DNA of 64,000 nt, taken from contig CAYJOD010000006.1 in NCBI GenBank assembly GCA_964371655.1, positions 62,001 to 126,000 on the forward strand, given 5' to 3'. This document shows positions 34,002 through 44,600 of this stretch, piece by piece. The notes beneath the pieces were generated by a model. It ran no database searches and was not told the origin of the DNA. It saw nothing but the letters and a program-made list of their open reading frames with translations. Made by a program: the position numbers and the translations under genes. Each line of letters starts with the position of its first letter. Position 1 is the first letter of the stretch. This DNA comes from CAZGSN01 sp964371655. Lineage in GTDB: Bacteria > Desulfobacterota > Binatia > HRBIN30.

Positions 34002-35357
34002 ATGAACCAACATGACAATCCGCTCACACTTTTCGCCGCTACCAACTTCCGCGGCGTTCAGCGCCCTTTTGGTATCCGCGAGCGTGATCGCTTCCAACAT
34101 GTCTACTGCTGCGGGAAGAGCGGCACCGGAAAATCCTCGGTGCTGCAGGCCTTCATCCGCTCCGATCTGGAGCGAGGGCAGGGACTCGCGCTACTCGACC
34201 CGCACGGCGATCTCGCTGAGCGGGTGTTGCATCTCATTCCCCGTCACCGTCTCGCCGACGTCGTGTACTTCAACGCCGGAGACATCGCGTATCCGGTGCC
34301 GTTCAACGTTCTGGAAAATGTCACGCAGGATCAACGCCACTTGGTTGCTGCTACCCTGGTCAGCATCCTGAAACGCTTCTGGGCTGACTTCTGGGGACCG
34401 AGAACGGAGTACTTGATTCGCAACTCGGTGCTGGCGCTATTGGAGGCGCCGAGTGCGACGCTGCTCGACATGAGCCGACTGCTCGTGGACGACGAATTCC
34501 GGGCAAAGATTCTCGCGCAAGTTCAGAACCCGGGCGTGGCGAACTTCTGGAACAACGAGTACGCCGCATACACGCCGTCCTTCCGGCAGGAAGTGATTGC
34601 GCCCGTACAGAACAAGGTCGGTGAGTTCCTGCTGACCCCGCTGGTGCGAAACATTGTCGGGCAACGCAAGAACCTATTCCAGTTTCGGCGCCTCATGGAC
34701 GAGGGCAAGGTGCTGATCTGCAACCTTACCAAGGGCCAGATCGGCGAGGACACATCGGCGCTTCTCGGCTCGATGCTCATCACACGCATCTTCTTGGCGG
34801 CGATGAGTCGGGCTGACATCCCGGAGGAGGAGCGGAAGCCGTTCTTCCTCTATGTGGACGAGTTCCCATCGTTCGGCACGCAAAGCACCTTCAGCGCGCT
34901 GCTATCCGAAGCGCGCAAGTACAAACTCGCCGTGATGCTCGCGCACCAGTACCTGGCGCAGCTTAGCGACGACCTCCGTTCGGCGGTCTTTGGGAACGTC
35001 GGAACCGTAATCAGCTTTCGCGTCGGGGCCGAGGATGCGGGCTACCTCGCCCGCGAGTTCGCGCCGGTGTTCTCCGAGGCCGACTTGGTGAACTTGCCGA
35101 ACCACGACGTTTATCTCAAACTGTCCGTCGACGGCATTGCATCGCAACCCTTCAGCGCCAGGACATTCCCGCCACGAATCCCAGAGGTGTCCTGTCGCGA
35201 CCAGGTCGTGCGGCTTTCCCGAGAGCGCTATGCGCGCAAGCGCGAGCTCGTCGAGCGAGGCGCCGGCGAACACTACCTCGCCTCACGAGGTCTCAAAGCG
35301 TCACCGCCGGCATCAGCAACGTATCGCAGCCCCTGGCCGAAACTCGGAACAGACTGA
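34002..35357 (+). CDS. TraG/TraD-class coupling ATPase
   Basis: A 451-residue ATPase. Walker A is VYCCGKSGTGKSSVLQAF (about residues 33-50), then LALLDPHGDLAERVL, ILKRFWADFWGPRTEYLIRN, Walker B FFLYVDEFPSFGTQSTF, and VMLAHQYLAQL. The same order is found in the larger minus-strand ATPase at 22872, so the window has two distinct members. It lacks the N-terminal membrane helices of classic VirD4 proteins, as in the soluble forms paired with Replic_Relax proteins. ATG 34002 is chosen; the open frame extends to 33819 without family sequence. Confidence 0.87.
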   Translation: MNQHDNPLTLFAATNFRGVQRPFGIRERDRFQHVYCCGKSGTGKSSVLQAFIRSDLERGQGLALLDPHGDLAERVLHLIPRHRLADVVYFNAGDIAYPVPFNVLENVTQDQRHLVAATLVSILKRFWADFWGPRTEYLIRNSVLALLEAPSATLLDMSRLLVDDEFRAKILAQVQNPGVANFWNNEYAAYTPSFRQEVIAPVQNKVGEFLLTPLVRNIVGQRKNLFQFRRLMDEGKVLICNLTKGQIGEDTSALLGSMLITRIFLAAMSRADIPEEERKPFFLYVDEFPSFGTQSTFSALLSEARKYKLAVMLAHQYLAQLSDDLRSAVFGNVGTVISFRVGAEDAGYLAREFAPVFSEADLVNLPNHDVYLKLSVDGIASQPFSARTFPPRIPEVSCRDQVVRLSRERYARKRELVERGAGEHYLASRGLKASPPASATYRSPWPKLGTD

Positions 35358-35366
35358 AGTCGGTTC

Positions 35367-35591
35367 ATGTCGGTACGACGTCGAACAACTCCAACTCAAG
35401 CCGTGAGGCCGACGCGCCCTCCTTCTCCGTCAGTCAAACAGGTTGACGACGCCATGATGGTCATCGGTCGATTCCTTCACCATCGTCGCGGTGCAATCGG
35501 GCACGATCCGGTAATCCGTTGCCGTCTTCGTGCACTGCGCGCCTGGCTCAATGAAACGGACTTGAACGACGGCGAACACAGTAACCGGTGA
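35367..35591 (+). CDS. Possible small basic protein
   Basis: Seventy-four residues, very basic (MSVRRRTTPTQAVRPTRPPS, then IGRFLHHRRGAIGHD and LRALRAWLNETDLND). No clear ribosome binding site and no family. It follows the coupling ATPase by nine bases and ends 165 bases before the next gene. It may be a real small gene or chance coding. Confidence 0.3.
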   Translation: MSVRRRTTPTQAVRPTRPPSPSVKQVDDAMMVIGRFLHHRRGAIGHDPVIRCRLRALRAWLNETDLNDGEHSNR

Positions 35592-35618
35592 ACGTCGACG
35601 GCTGTCGGCGGCGTCATT

Positions 35619-35650
35619 TGACAGAATTCAGTTCACCCGTACCATAATAG
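35619..35650 (+). promoter_or_regulatory. Promoter before the DUF2958-radC pair
   Basis: TTGACA (35619-35624) is a consensus -35. An AT-rich stretch TACCATAATA (35641-35650) supplies a -10 at a spacing of 16 to 19 depending on the hexamer chosen. A leader of about 100 bases follows, ending in AAAGGAGAGGAG before ATG 35757. Confidence 0.6.
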
Positions 35651-35756
35651 ACAGCTCCCGGACCCCTCTCCGGTCGGATCTCCCCGCCAGTCCCGCCAGC
35701 TCGGCACTGACGGGGGAATTCACCCCGACCACACCAAAGGAGAGGAGATCCACCAA

Positions 35757-36143
35757 ATGTCAAAGGATACGGGGGCAGACCCGATCGACGAGCTGCTCGA
35801 AGAACAGCAGGCAGACGAAGCGCTGGCACGCCGCGAGGCCCAGCAAGCGCGCACCCTGATAACCGACGAGATCGCCCAGCGCCTCCCGGCGCTCTACAGC
35901 CAGGAGGAGCAAGGCGAGAACGCGATCGCCGTCGCAAAGTTCTTCACACCCTGGACCAGCTGGACCTGGTACGCGTCGGAGTATGATCCGGAGCAACGCC
36001 TATGCTTCGGTGTCGTCGTCGGCCACGAACGCGAGTTCGGTTACTTTTCGATCGAGGAGTTGGAGAAAATCAAAGGCCCGGGCGGTCTCACCATCGAGCG
36101 CGATCTCTATTGGAAGCCGAAGCCCTTGAAGGATTGCCGCTGA
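35757..36143 (+). CDS. DUF2958-domain protein
   Basis: A 128-residue protein. The last 90 residues match DUF2958: LPALYSQEEQGENAIAVAKF, TPWTSWTWYASEYDPEQRLC, FGYFSIEELEKIKG and ERDLYWKPKPL. This domain is frequent on plasmids and integrative elements, has no established function, and often lies near RadC-type genes, as here. A strong ribosome binding site (AAAGGAGAGGAG) precedes it, and the stop overlaps the radC ATG (TGATG). Confidence 0.88.
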   Translation: MSKDTGADPIDELLEEQQADEALARREAQQARTLITDEIAQRLPALYSQEEQGENAIAVAKFFTPWTSWTWYASEYDPEQRLCFGVVVGHEREFGYFSIEELEKIKGPGGLTIERDLYWKPKPLKDCR

Positions 36144-36844
36144 TGGACACCTATCATCAGCTCTCACTGCCCCTGCCCGGCTCGGACGAGCCTGCGATCG
36201 CCGATGCCCAGGGAGCTTCATTTCATTTGCCCGACCGGCGTAAGCTGCCGGCAGAGTATACCGATGGCGAGCTTCTTACTGCCGTGCTTGGCCCTTCAAC
36301 CGCCATGCTCTGCGAGCAGCTTGCAACCAGCCATGACGGCTTCCGCACGGTTGGTGTCCTGAGTCCGGCCGACCTCATCGAGCACGGCTTCACTTCCGGC
36401 GCCGTCAACCGTCTCTCTGCCGTCTTTGAGATCGCCAAGCGCTACGGTGAGAGCGAATTCAAGATCGGCGAGCCGTTCCGCGGATCAAGCGACATCTACG
36501 CGCACTTTCGTGAGCGACTCGCAGTCGAGACGTGCGAGTTGTTCTATGCGGTGCTCTTGGACAACAAACACCGCAAGCTTCGGGACATCCTGGTGAGCAA
36601 AGGATCGCTCACGAGCGCCATCGTGCACCCGCGTGACGTCTTCGCCCAGGTGGTGCGGTACTCGGCGGCTGCCATCCTTCTGGTGCACAACCATCCAAGC
36701 GGCGATGCAACTCCGAGCCGCGAGGACATCGAGATCACTCGCCGACTTCGAGAGGTCGGCGACCTCATGGGCGTACGTGTCCTCGACCATATCGTCATCG
36801 GCAAGGGCTCGTACGTGTCCTTCGTCGAGGGGGGGTACTGGTGA
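36143..36844 (+). CDS. radC: RadC-family JAB/MPN protein
   Basis: A 233-residue RadC-like protein. The N-terminal part has a helix-hairpin-helix-like region (LIEHGFTSGAVNRLSAVFEI). The C-terminal JAB1/MPN metallo-fold carries the JAMM-type site: E in VETCELFYAVLL, HNHPSGDATPSREDIEITRR, and VLDHIVIGKGSYVSFVEGG. Plasmid-borne RadC homologues are common and their role is unsettled despite the historical DNA-repair name. Translation is coupled to the DUF2958 gene (TGATG). A terminator follows. Confidence 0.92.
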   Translation: MDTYHQLSLPLPGSDEPAIADAQGASFHLPDRRKLPAEYTDGELLTAVLGPSTAMLCEQLATSHDGFRTVGVLSPADLIEHGFTSGAVNRLSAVFEIAKRYGESEFKIGEPFRGSSDIYAHFRERLAVETCELFYAVLLDNKHRKLRDILVSKGSLTSAIVHPRDVFAQVVRYSAAAILLVHNHPSGDATPSREDIEITRRLREVGDLMGVRVLDHIVIGKGSYVSFVEGGYW

Positions 36845-36872
36845 TTCAGAACTCTCACAACGAAAGCTAAAC

Positions 36873-36903
36873 AAACGCCAACCCTCAGGGATGGCGTTTT
36901 TTC
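36873..36903 (+). terminator. Intrinsic terminator after radC
   Basis: AAACGCCA (36873-36880) pairs with TGGCGTTT (36892-36899), with a further CCCT/AGGG pairing inside the loop, followed by TTTTTTC. It lies 29 bases after the radC stop. Confidence 0.85.
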
Positions 36904-37026
36904 TTTTGCCGAGAGCGAACGGCTTGGTCGCACATCGAGATGCTTGCGATCGAAAGCGGCGCCCATGGCGCTAGCTGTCTATGCGACCGATTTGACAGGC
37001 GCCGTACACCCCTTACCCTAGTAACA

Positions 37027-37194
37027 ATGGAGAGAAGATGTGAAGACGGCGCCGCCTCAAGGTTCTCAAATAGAATGATCTGTGCCCGCTGCGGCGATCC
37101 GCTTGCGGACACGTTGTGCTTTCGGGTGGGCGAGAACGTCGTACACGAGAAATGCCCTTGGCCGTCCGAAGGAGATCGAACCCCCGACGAATAA
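37027..37194 (+). CDS. Possible small Cys-rich protein
   Basis: Fifty-five residues from ATG 37027 (or 39 from ATG 37075). MICARCGDPLADTLCFRVGE and VVHEKCPW give a possible four-Cys/His zinc knuckle. There is no strong ribosome binding site. It lies alone between a terminator and the ankyrin-like gene. It may be real because the Cys spacing is typical of small phage and plasmid zinc proteins. Confidence 0.35.
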   Translation: MERRCEDGAASRFSNRMICARCGDPLADTLCFRVGENVVHEKCPWPSEGDRTPDE

Positions 37195-37239
37195 CAAGAA
37201 GGACCCGCCGCCGCATCAAGTGTCGTAAAGGTTACGAGC

Positions 37240-38799
37240 ATGCCCATCTTTGTCGACCCGCGAACCGATCCGAAACCCCAGGTACGCAAGCAGTCCAGGG
37301 AAACAACCGAGGAGTGGGCATCGCTCGGAGAGCTTCACGTCCTTTGTCGTGAAGGACGTCTGTATGATGTCGAGCGCTGGATCCAAGCTGGACGACCGCT
37401 GCAGGTTGCTGAAGGTACGACGATCAAGGGGCGCCGACTCACCTCGGCAATTGAGATTGCTCTCGAAGCGGGAAACCGGGCTCTCGTGCTGCTTCTTCTG
37501 TGCAACGGATACGACCAAAACATCGAGCCACGATGTCCCCTCGATCTGGCCATACAATCTCGCCAGTGGGACCTGGTCGATGTCCTCATGGAATGGGGAG
37601 CCGACATTCAGCGAGTCAGCGTAGTCACTCTCTTGGAGAGCTACAGGACCGAATTGCTGGAGCGATTTTGGACTCTCGGAATCGATTTCACGGCGGAACA
37701 TGCCCTGGCGTCAGCACTCGCGTATCATTCGAGCAACAAGCCACTGTTTGGATTTGCCAAACGTCATCGCGAGAACGATCCTCGAATCCAACGTGAGCTA
37801 AACATCGCGCTCGCACACCACGCCGACGAGGAAAACGAGAAAGGTGTGCTCCTATGCCTTTGGGCCGGCGGAGATCCTCACGCTCCGGCTGCCAGTCTTC
37901 GGTTTGGCGACGTCGATGACGACTCCGGCGATAGCGAGACCGACGGCGACCGCTTCGTCGGATGGACGGCAATTCACGAAGCCTGTGGCAATGGCGATTC
38001 GCACATCCTCGAGCGGCTTGGCCCAGATCCGTGTCGCGACAACTTTGATGACCTGTACCGTGCCGCAAACAATGGTGCGATCATCAAGGTTCTGTCCCGC
38101 TTTGCTCTGCCCAAGGATGTCGGCGCCGTCATCTGTCGACAGCTTTTCTGGATGCAGCCACCACCTTTCGGCTACCCACAGTCAACTGACACTTTGGAGA
38201 GTCTGTTCAAAGTTGGAGCCCGTTGGCTCGCGAGCTCAGCAGCCGAGATCTCTGATGTCCGCCGTTCCCTTCTCCGAATGTCGGACGCCACCTTCGTCCA
38301 CGTGATGAAACTGTTCGCCAGAGGCGACAATTGTTCACCAGATATCCTGCAGGGCCTGGGCCGTACTCCGGCAATGCGGGAGCGCATGCAGAAGGTCGGT
38401 TTCATTCCCAAGGAGAAGCACGACATCGCGAGATTCCTTGAACCGAAACCGACACGCTCGCGCGAGGTTCTCGCAAAGTTCGGCGTCGAGCGTCCAAAGG
38501 CGACACGACGACTGCCGCCTTCCGTTGAAATCGGAAACCAAGGGCCAAACAAACGCGAGATCCGGATCGAACGAGCAGCGCTGTTCGAGCGTGTGTGGTC
38601 GGAGCCGGTGGAGAAGCTAGCCAATTCATGGGGCCTCTCCGGACGCGGCTTGGCTAAAGCATGCGAGCGCCTCCAGATCCCTGTGCCTCCTCGCGGCTTC
38701 TGGGCAAAGATCCAACACAAGCAAAAGGTCCGACGTCCTCGTCTCCCCGCTTTGCCGACCGGCGAAGCCGAAGAGATATTGATCTACGCGCCGAAGTGA
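37240..38799 (+). CDS. Ankyrin-like repeat protein with C-terminal helix-turn-helix-like domain
   Basis: A 519-residue protein. Residues 30 to about 300 are helical pairs resembling divergent ankyrin repeats: GELHVLCREGRLYDVERWIQ, AIEIALEAGNRALVLLLLCN, PLDLAIQSRQWDLVDVLMEW, TAIHEACGNGDSHILERLGP. An acidic spacer (DVDDDSGDSETDGD) splits them. The last 90 residues (IERAALFERVWSEPVEKLAN, SWGLSGRGLAKACERLQIPV, PPRGFWAKIQHKQ) form a helix-turn-helix-like unit that recurs in element-borne proteins. Repeat plus DNA-binding layouts occur in defence islands, but I know no function for this one. Confidence 0.65.
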   Translation: MPIFVDPRTDPKPQVRKQSRETTEEWASLGELHVLCREGRLYDVERWIQAGRPLQVAEGTTIKGRRLTSAIEIALEAGNRALVLLLLCNGYDQNIEPRCPLDLAIQSRQWDLVDVLMEWGADIQRVSVVTLLESYRTELLERFWTLGIDFTAEHALASALAYHSSNKPLFGFAKRHRENDPRIQRELNIALAHHADEENEKGVLLCLWAGGDPHAPAASLRFGDVDDDSGDSETDGDRFVGWTAIHEACGNGDSHILERLGPDPCRDNFDDLYRAANNGAIIKVLSRFALPKDVGAVICRQLFWMQPPPFGYPQSTDTLESLFKVGARWLASSAAEISDVRRSLLRMSDATFVHVMKLFARGDNCSPDILQGLGRTPAMRERMQKVGFIPKEKHDIARFLEPKPTRSREVLAKFGVERPKATRRLPPSVEIGNQGPNKREIRIERAALFERVWSEPVEKLANSWGLSGRGLAKACERLQIPVPPRGFWAKIQHKQKVRRPRLPALPTGEAEEILIYAPK

Positions 38800-38934
38800 A
38801 TGGAGGGACATGCGTCGACGCGGAATTGAGGACGAGGCCCTCCCTATCTGCGCCAACCGCGACTGTGCCTGTGTTTCCACGTCGCGGTAACGAGGATCGA
38901 GCGTTACGGGTTGCTATAGATTGCCACAGTACGG

Positions 38935-39915
38935 ATGAAGAAGACCTTCATTGCCAACTTTGGCCGTGAGAACAATCTCTGGCCGGACTGCCACACCCGC
39001 TCGACCGTGGCGGCTTATGAGGATGAGGATCTGCGACCCCTCTGGCTCGCCGGCGACCGCGAGGGATACATCGCCCGCTGCATCGCGACCAAAACAACCG
39101 CCGCCGGTATCACCCCGACGCGGCAGGTGGCCTCTCGTTGGTTCAATATTGGCCAGATCATCTCCTCGACTGAAGGCGATCTCTGGATTCACCGCGAGAA
39201 GCACGAATTGTGGTGGACGTTCTCGCGCTCCGGCGAAGTTCAGGTCGCACTCGAGCCGGCTTTCAAACGCGAGAACGAGCAGATCTACGTGATGCGCAAA
39301 CCGACCGATCCGTGGTCAAACAAGAACAGAATAGGCAATCCGCTTGAGTGGCTTGCTCTACACCCCAAGGCGCGCGCGTTTCTCTTCACCGAAGGAACCG
39401 TCCAACAGCTCGCAGATGATCATGCTGCCTACGCGCTTGCACTGATCAATGGAAGCGACCTCAACTCTTGGCATTCCCGTCCCGATTGGAAGGCGAAGGC
39501 CGATACTGGCGGGAATCCCGGAACGATCTTCAACGCCAAAGAGCGAGCGGCTCTGCGTATGGCGATGACCGCACGAGACACCGTGGCCGCTGCGAATGGT
39601 CAGCAAGTCTTGACGACCGTCAAGAACAAGGAGCTTCGCTTCGCGACGACGGAAGATCTCAAGAGATACATTGTCGCACTCGTCGAGGCCCAGGATGGGC
39701 TCTGCGCCATCACGGGTCTGCAGCTTCAGTTCGATGGGGAGCACGAAGATCCTGAGCTCTTGTGTTCGCTCGATCGGATCGACAGCAACGGTCACTACGA
39801 ACCTGGCAACCTACAGGTAGTCTGTCGATTCGTGAATCGATGGAAGAGCGCTGGCGACGATGGCGAGTTCCGTCGCCTGCTTGGCGTCGTTCGTGGCGCA
39901 GGTGGTCTCGCCTGA
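38935..39915 (+). CDS. HNH-type nuclease
   Basis: A 326-residue protein. Its C-terminal 90 residues form an HNH-like fold of the SLDRID type: LCAITGLQLQF, LLCSLDRIDSNGHYEPGNLQ, VVCRFVNRWKSAGD. The D-R-I-D and N/H positions match related HNH endonucleases that lack the second zinc Cys pair. The N-terminal part (YEDEDLRPLWLAGDREGYIA and a beta-rich middle) is unrecognised and may sense a ligand or modified DNA. It lies at the left edge of the defence island and is transcribed alone. Confidence 0.75.
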   Translation: MKKTFIANFGRENNLWPDCHTRSTVAAYEDEDLRPLWLAGDREGYIARCIATKTTAAGITPTRQVASRWFNIGQIISSTEGDLWIHREKHELWWTFSRSGEVQVALEPAFKRENEQIYVMRKPTDPWSNKNRIGNPLEWLALHPKARAFLFTEGTVQQLADDHAAYALALINGSDLNSWHSRPDWKAKADTGGNPGTIFNAKERAALRMAMTARDTVAAANGQQVLTTVKNKELRFATTEDLKRYIVALVEAQDGLCAITGLQLQFDGEHEDPELLCSLDRIDSNGHYEPGNLQVVCRFVNRWKSAGDDGEFRRLLGVVRGAGGLA

Positions 39916-40252
39916 CCAGGTTGTGCCTTCCCGACTCTTTCGCCCACTACGACTGCGCGTGGCCTGATCCAGAGGACGGGTCGGTCACGTGCGCGACGAG
40001 TAACCGCAAGCGTCAGACAAGCCCCCCGAAGCAATCCGGGCCATTTTCTCTTGCTCGGCGAATGGATTCGGGGGGCCCTTTGCTCTCCCTTCGACAAGCG
40101 CAGGGGCGCTTCCGCTCCGCCGGCATCCTCCCCCGGACCGGTGCATGCTAGAAAGCAGTCGTGTGCACAGTGAACGGAAGCCCGTGGGATACATGGCTCA
40201 CCGATGCAACGTCGGTTCATTCGCCGACAGCTGTGATACGATCTGAGGGAAG
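39916..40252. other. Intergenic, 337 bases, with a long-loop inverted repeat
   Basis: GCCCCCCGAA (40021-40030) and TTCGGGGGGC (40067-40076) are perfect 10-base arms with a 36-base loop, followed by CCCTTT. This could terminate the HNH gene. No protein gene is seen. The ribosome binding site for the next gene is GAGGGAAG just before ATG 40253. Confidence 0.5.
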
Positions 40253-41647
40253 ATGACGTCGGCTACGCTGCGTGATGTTTTGCGTCCCCTCGTTGTCGCG
40301 CTCAAGGACTCCGGCACGCACGAAGTACTTCCGTCCATCTGTGCGAGACTTGGTATCCCCTTCGTCGCAGAGAGATCTTCTAAGCGAGAAAGGATGAGCG
40401 ACAGCTTCGACGCGCTGCCCGATACCAAGTTGCCGTACGCGGCGGAGCGCTTGCTAGAACTACATCCACCCTCGCCACGTGAACGGAATAGAATTCAAGA
40501 TCTCGTGTGGGCCGCTGCCGCAGGACCCGAACTCCCGAAGAGGTTTCGCCGGGAGCTCGCTCGCGCGATGGACGCAAGCGCCGTCGATCTCTACCTCGAT
40601 CCGAATCGATTCGATGCCCTCTTGGAGAGCCTGTGGGTGTTGGATGGCGGTTCCGATCCAATGGAACTTCTGACTAGTGGCGTAGATCGCTTTCTCCGAG
40701 CGGAAATCGACCAGCACGTTCACCGTAACCCGGAAGACTGGTCTGTTGAGTATCTGTTCGACAAACTTGGGGTGTTCGAGGCTTCTGACCGACGATTTGC
40801 GCTGTTCCTCGAAGGACTCGCGTCATCCGAGGTACGCCCCGACGAAGCAAGCCAGCGCCAGTTTGTAGAGGTTGTGAATGTAGCGCTGCGCGGGTGCGGC
40901 GTCGAAATGCGAGAGATCGGTATAGACGGCGGTTACCCCGTGTTCAGCGTGATCTCGACGCGTGCTGGAACGACGGGACGTCCGAAGAATCTCATTTTCG
41001 CGTCCTCCGTGAAGCCCGACCTTCGCTTCCGGGATGCCGTGAACAACGACATCGAAATCGTCGATAACGCCGACCGCGTGCTCGTGTATGACCGCCCCAT
41101 AAGCTCGGATGGGCTGCGGTGGCGCGACCTGCAGTCCTGGTGGAGTGAGACGCGCGGGATAGACGCCGAAGATGAGGGCAAGAAGACTCTCTATCAGCGG
41201 TTGCGAGGTAGCCTGCCAAAAAACTCTCCAGCGCAGGTGTTGCTCTTTGATGCCTTTCACCGCGGCTTTGGCAGTGCCGTTCCTCATCTTCCTGCCCTCC
41301 TTCCTGAGGTCTGGCTCCACTGGGACCCAAAAACGGTGAAAGAGCGTGGCCCTCAGGCACTAATGCGTTTCCGAATGGATTTTCTGCTGCTCTTGCCCGG
41401 CGGTGCTCGCATCGTCATCGAGGTGGACGGCAAGCACCACTACTCGCGTGATGATGGACGGGCGGATTGTGACCGCTACGCAACGATGGTGGCTGCAGAC
41501 AGAGATCTAAAGTTAGCCGGGTACGATGTTTTCAGATTTGGCGCCTTCGAGCTGGATGGGGACGCGGCGCCGTCGATCGTTAAGAGATTCTTCGACTCCC
41601 TGTTCAAGAAACATGGCGTGGTCATCCCCTCAGGAACCGATACATGA
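40253..41647 (+). CDS. Putative abortive-infection-type protein with C-terminal PD-(D/E)XK nuclease domain
   Basis: A 464-residue protein. The last 120 residues look like a restriction-fold nuclease: LMRFRMDFLLLLPGGARIVI then EVDGKHHYSRDDGRADCDRY, giving the D-xn-ExDGK core, and YDVFRFGAFEL. The N-terminal and central parts are helical (LWVLDGGSDPMELLTSGVDR, RRFALFLEGLASSEVRPDEA) and resemble regulatory halves of AbiJ-like proteins, although I cannot name the domain with certainty. It is monocistronic and converges on the RT-nitrilase gene with 31 bases between the stops. Confidence 0.65.
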   Translation: MTSATLRDVLRPLVVALKDSGTHEVLPSICARLGIPFVAERSSKRERMSDSFDALPDTKLPYAAERLLELHPPSPRERNRIQDLVWAAAAGPELPKRFRRELARAMDASAVDLYLDPNRFDALLESLWVLDGGSDPMELLTSGVDRFLRAEIDQHVHRNPEDWSVEYLFDKLGVFEASDRRFALFLEGLASSEVRPDEASQRQFVEVVNVALRGCGVEMREIGIDGGYPVFSVISTRAGTTGRPKNLIFASSVKPDLRFRDAVNNDIEIVDNADRVLVYDRPISSDGLRWRDLQSWWSETRGIDAEDEGKKTLYQRLRGSLPKNSPAQVLLFDAFHRGFGSAVPHLPALLPEVWLHWDPKTVKERGPQALMRFRMDFLLLLPGGARIVIEVDGKHHYSRDDGRADCDRYATMVAADRDLKLAGYDVFRFGAFELDGDAAPSIVKRFFDSLFKKHGVVIPSGTDT

Positions 41648-41678
41648 GGCGAAACTGACCCACCATCCGCGGTAGGTG

Positions 41679-44600
41679 TCAGGGTATCCGCCTTCGTTCT
41701 GGACTGATTTGGAATCCATCAGGCACTGGCTTGAACGGGCCATCTAGCGACGAGCGATAGGCGCTTTGAAACTGTCGCAGCCCGACCACGTCGATCTCGC
41801 CGATCACGAAGTAGTCTTCGATGCCGCCTTTGACCCGAACGATATCACGCTGCCACAGGTCTTTGGCTGGACTGCGGATACGACTGTCTCCGTAGAGACG
41901 GTTGTTGCACTGGACGACATAGGTGTGGATGCTAAGCGCTGCCGATTCCACGAGGGCACAGAACGTCTCAGTGTCCTGGTTCCATTCGGGCACAAATACC
42001 GCATCAACCTTTCCCCGGAATTGTGTCTGGTATTCTACGTTCGTCAGCTCGCTGCAAACCATGATCCCAAAGTGGAAGTCCCCGTGGCGAAGAGTTGGCT
42101 TCTGTGGCGGTAGAATTGGATCCAAGCGCTTGTTGCCGATCTGCGCCAAGTGATCTTCCTCGTGCGGAGCCGGGCGCGCCTTGTCCTGTCGATACACCAC
42201 CAATGAGGGAAAGCCCAGGAAGTCACTGACCAGGGATGCCCACACTTGGTTCGCAACGCCATCGCTGTTGTCAGGATGATGAATGTATTCAACTCCGGCG
42301 ATCAAGGAGATCCCGCGGTTCATCAGCTTCGACGCTATTCGAAAGAACCAACGCGAAGGAATAGAAAGCTCTGGGAGCACGACATAGTCAGGAGCCTTCT
42401 GAGATCGCAGAACCGCGTTCATCAGCCTGTTAAGACGTTGATACCTCCTGCGGCCAAGATCGGGTTGTGCGACAATGGATGCCTTCCAGCTGTGCTCCGA
42501 CGTTTCCCAGCTCGTCACTGCAATGCGGCGGCGCATTTGCACTTTTGTCCGAGGAACCAGGATGGGTCCCTCCGAATCTTTGAGGCCTGGAAGTGGCTCC
42601 GCTGGAAAGAACCCGCGAAACGCTAACGCCCACCGGCTGATTTCTGTTTGTGCCGGGCCGACGAGCATGTCAGGCAAGAGAATATACAATTCATCGACAT
42701 GGAAGGGGCGTGTCGGGTACAACATCGCTAGCGGCACCCCTTGCTCATTTGGCTTCAGCCTCTTCGAAAGCGACGCCACATCCTCCAACATACGTCTGTC
42801 GATGAATGGAGAGGCCACGCGCACTGATGCGGAGGTCGCGTCGTCGGTGTCCCAAATCTGCGCGATCCGGTACGGGAAGTATCGCATGCGATAAGCTACG
42901 CGTCCCATGTCGCGCGCGAAGAGACGGCGTGCTCGCGAGAGGGCATCTAGTGCTCCGCCTACCGGTAGGCTCGACTCCCCTTCTCGCCCCGCGGGCGAAA
43001 GCTGTCCGATATGTCGCAGAACGGCTTCAATCTCGGCAGCATCGTTCTGCTGATCTGGCGCCAGCGCCGAGGCGACCGCCTCGGTGAGGGAACGGATAAG
43101 ATGGCGACACCACGATCCCAGAATATCTTGATTCTTACCTTCGATCGCTGCCAGGGATACAAAACAATCCTTTTCAATCTGCCGGATCAGCACCTTGAGT
43201 CGCGCCAGTAGAGCTCGGGCCTGGTCGTAGTCACCGCATGCTATCGCGAGTGCGAAGACTCGTGGAAGGTATTCGGCAAAGTCGAAGAACTGCGGTAAAG
43301 CCACGAGGTGGAAACGCACGGTCTCCAAGAATGCGTGGCGTTGAGGTTCCCAGCTATCGCAATCCAAGTCCTGCTCGAACGCTTCCATGTCCCGTAGGCG
43401 TATCGCGAGCGCTCCGCGACGTAGCGACAGCGACTCGGTCTTGCGTAAATTGTCGACTTGCTCACCATCGGCTCCAACAGCGCTCACGAGATCAGCGGCG
43501 AGAGCGTCAGGTCTGGCTGGACGGTCGGGCAACGCCCGCCACTCGCTGGCCCGCTCGCGAATCTGGCGCGCGATCGACTTTACCAGAGCCTTCCCGGTGA
43601 CTCCTTCGAGCAGAAACACTTTCTGCTTGCTCCCTACCAGGCGGATCTGGCTTTTGCCTAGATATCTGCGTTTGAACTCTATGGCAGGTTCCTCTCCAGC
43701 TGTTGCAAGCTTCAACACCTTCCCCGTCTTTCGACAGACGTACTTCCAAACTTCCCGGCTGCTCCGAAAGCCCTGCTTGTCTTCCAAGACCAAGAGGATG
43801 TCGTCGACATATCGGCCGTAGTACAGGGCTCCGAGTTCGCGGACGACGACACGATCTAGCTCTGCTAGAGCGACGTTGGCGATCAGGCGTGCCGCTGGGA
43901 GTCCGACGGGAAGGCCTACCTCTGGTTCATCGCAGTGGACAGGGGTTCGGGCCGCCCAAGCATGCAGCGCATCGATTAGTGCTTGGGTAAACTGCCGCTC
44001 GTCTGCGCCCAGCTGCTCCTGCAGACCAAATGCCTGCAGATATTCGTCATGAAGGAGGAAGTCCGGACTCGTGCGATGGTAGAACTGACGAACATCTGCC
44101 GTGATCGCGACGACGCGCTTCTTGTCGTCCAATGCGTCGCGCATTGTGCGCAACCCCTTGTCCCGCCATTCCCCGAAGGGTCGGAAGTATTGGCGAAACG
44201 AGCCGAGAGAATAGTTATTGATCCTGCCCCGGGGGTTCTCCGCGTGTTCTGGCCGCGTTCGGCGCATGCGGGAACCATAGGACTCCCTGCCGAGAATTCC
44301 GTCATACAGATGGCCCACTTTGAGCATCCACAGTGCGGATGTCACATGGAAATCAATGCTGTGCACCCCAACGAGCCGAAACTCGGCCGTGGGCTTCTTG
44401 CGAGGATGCCTTGCGTGTCCCGCCTCCACCCACACGCGCCATGCATGGTCAGGGTCAGAAGGCTGCCAAGCGGCGCGACGGGTTGCTTCCCGATGATCCG
44501 CGATGCTCTTCGGAATCACGGCCCAATCACCGACACACTCGGCGGTCGTCATCCAGCCGAGGTTTCCTGATGTCAGTCGGTCAAACAGCGCGCCCAGATT

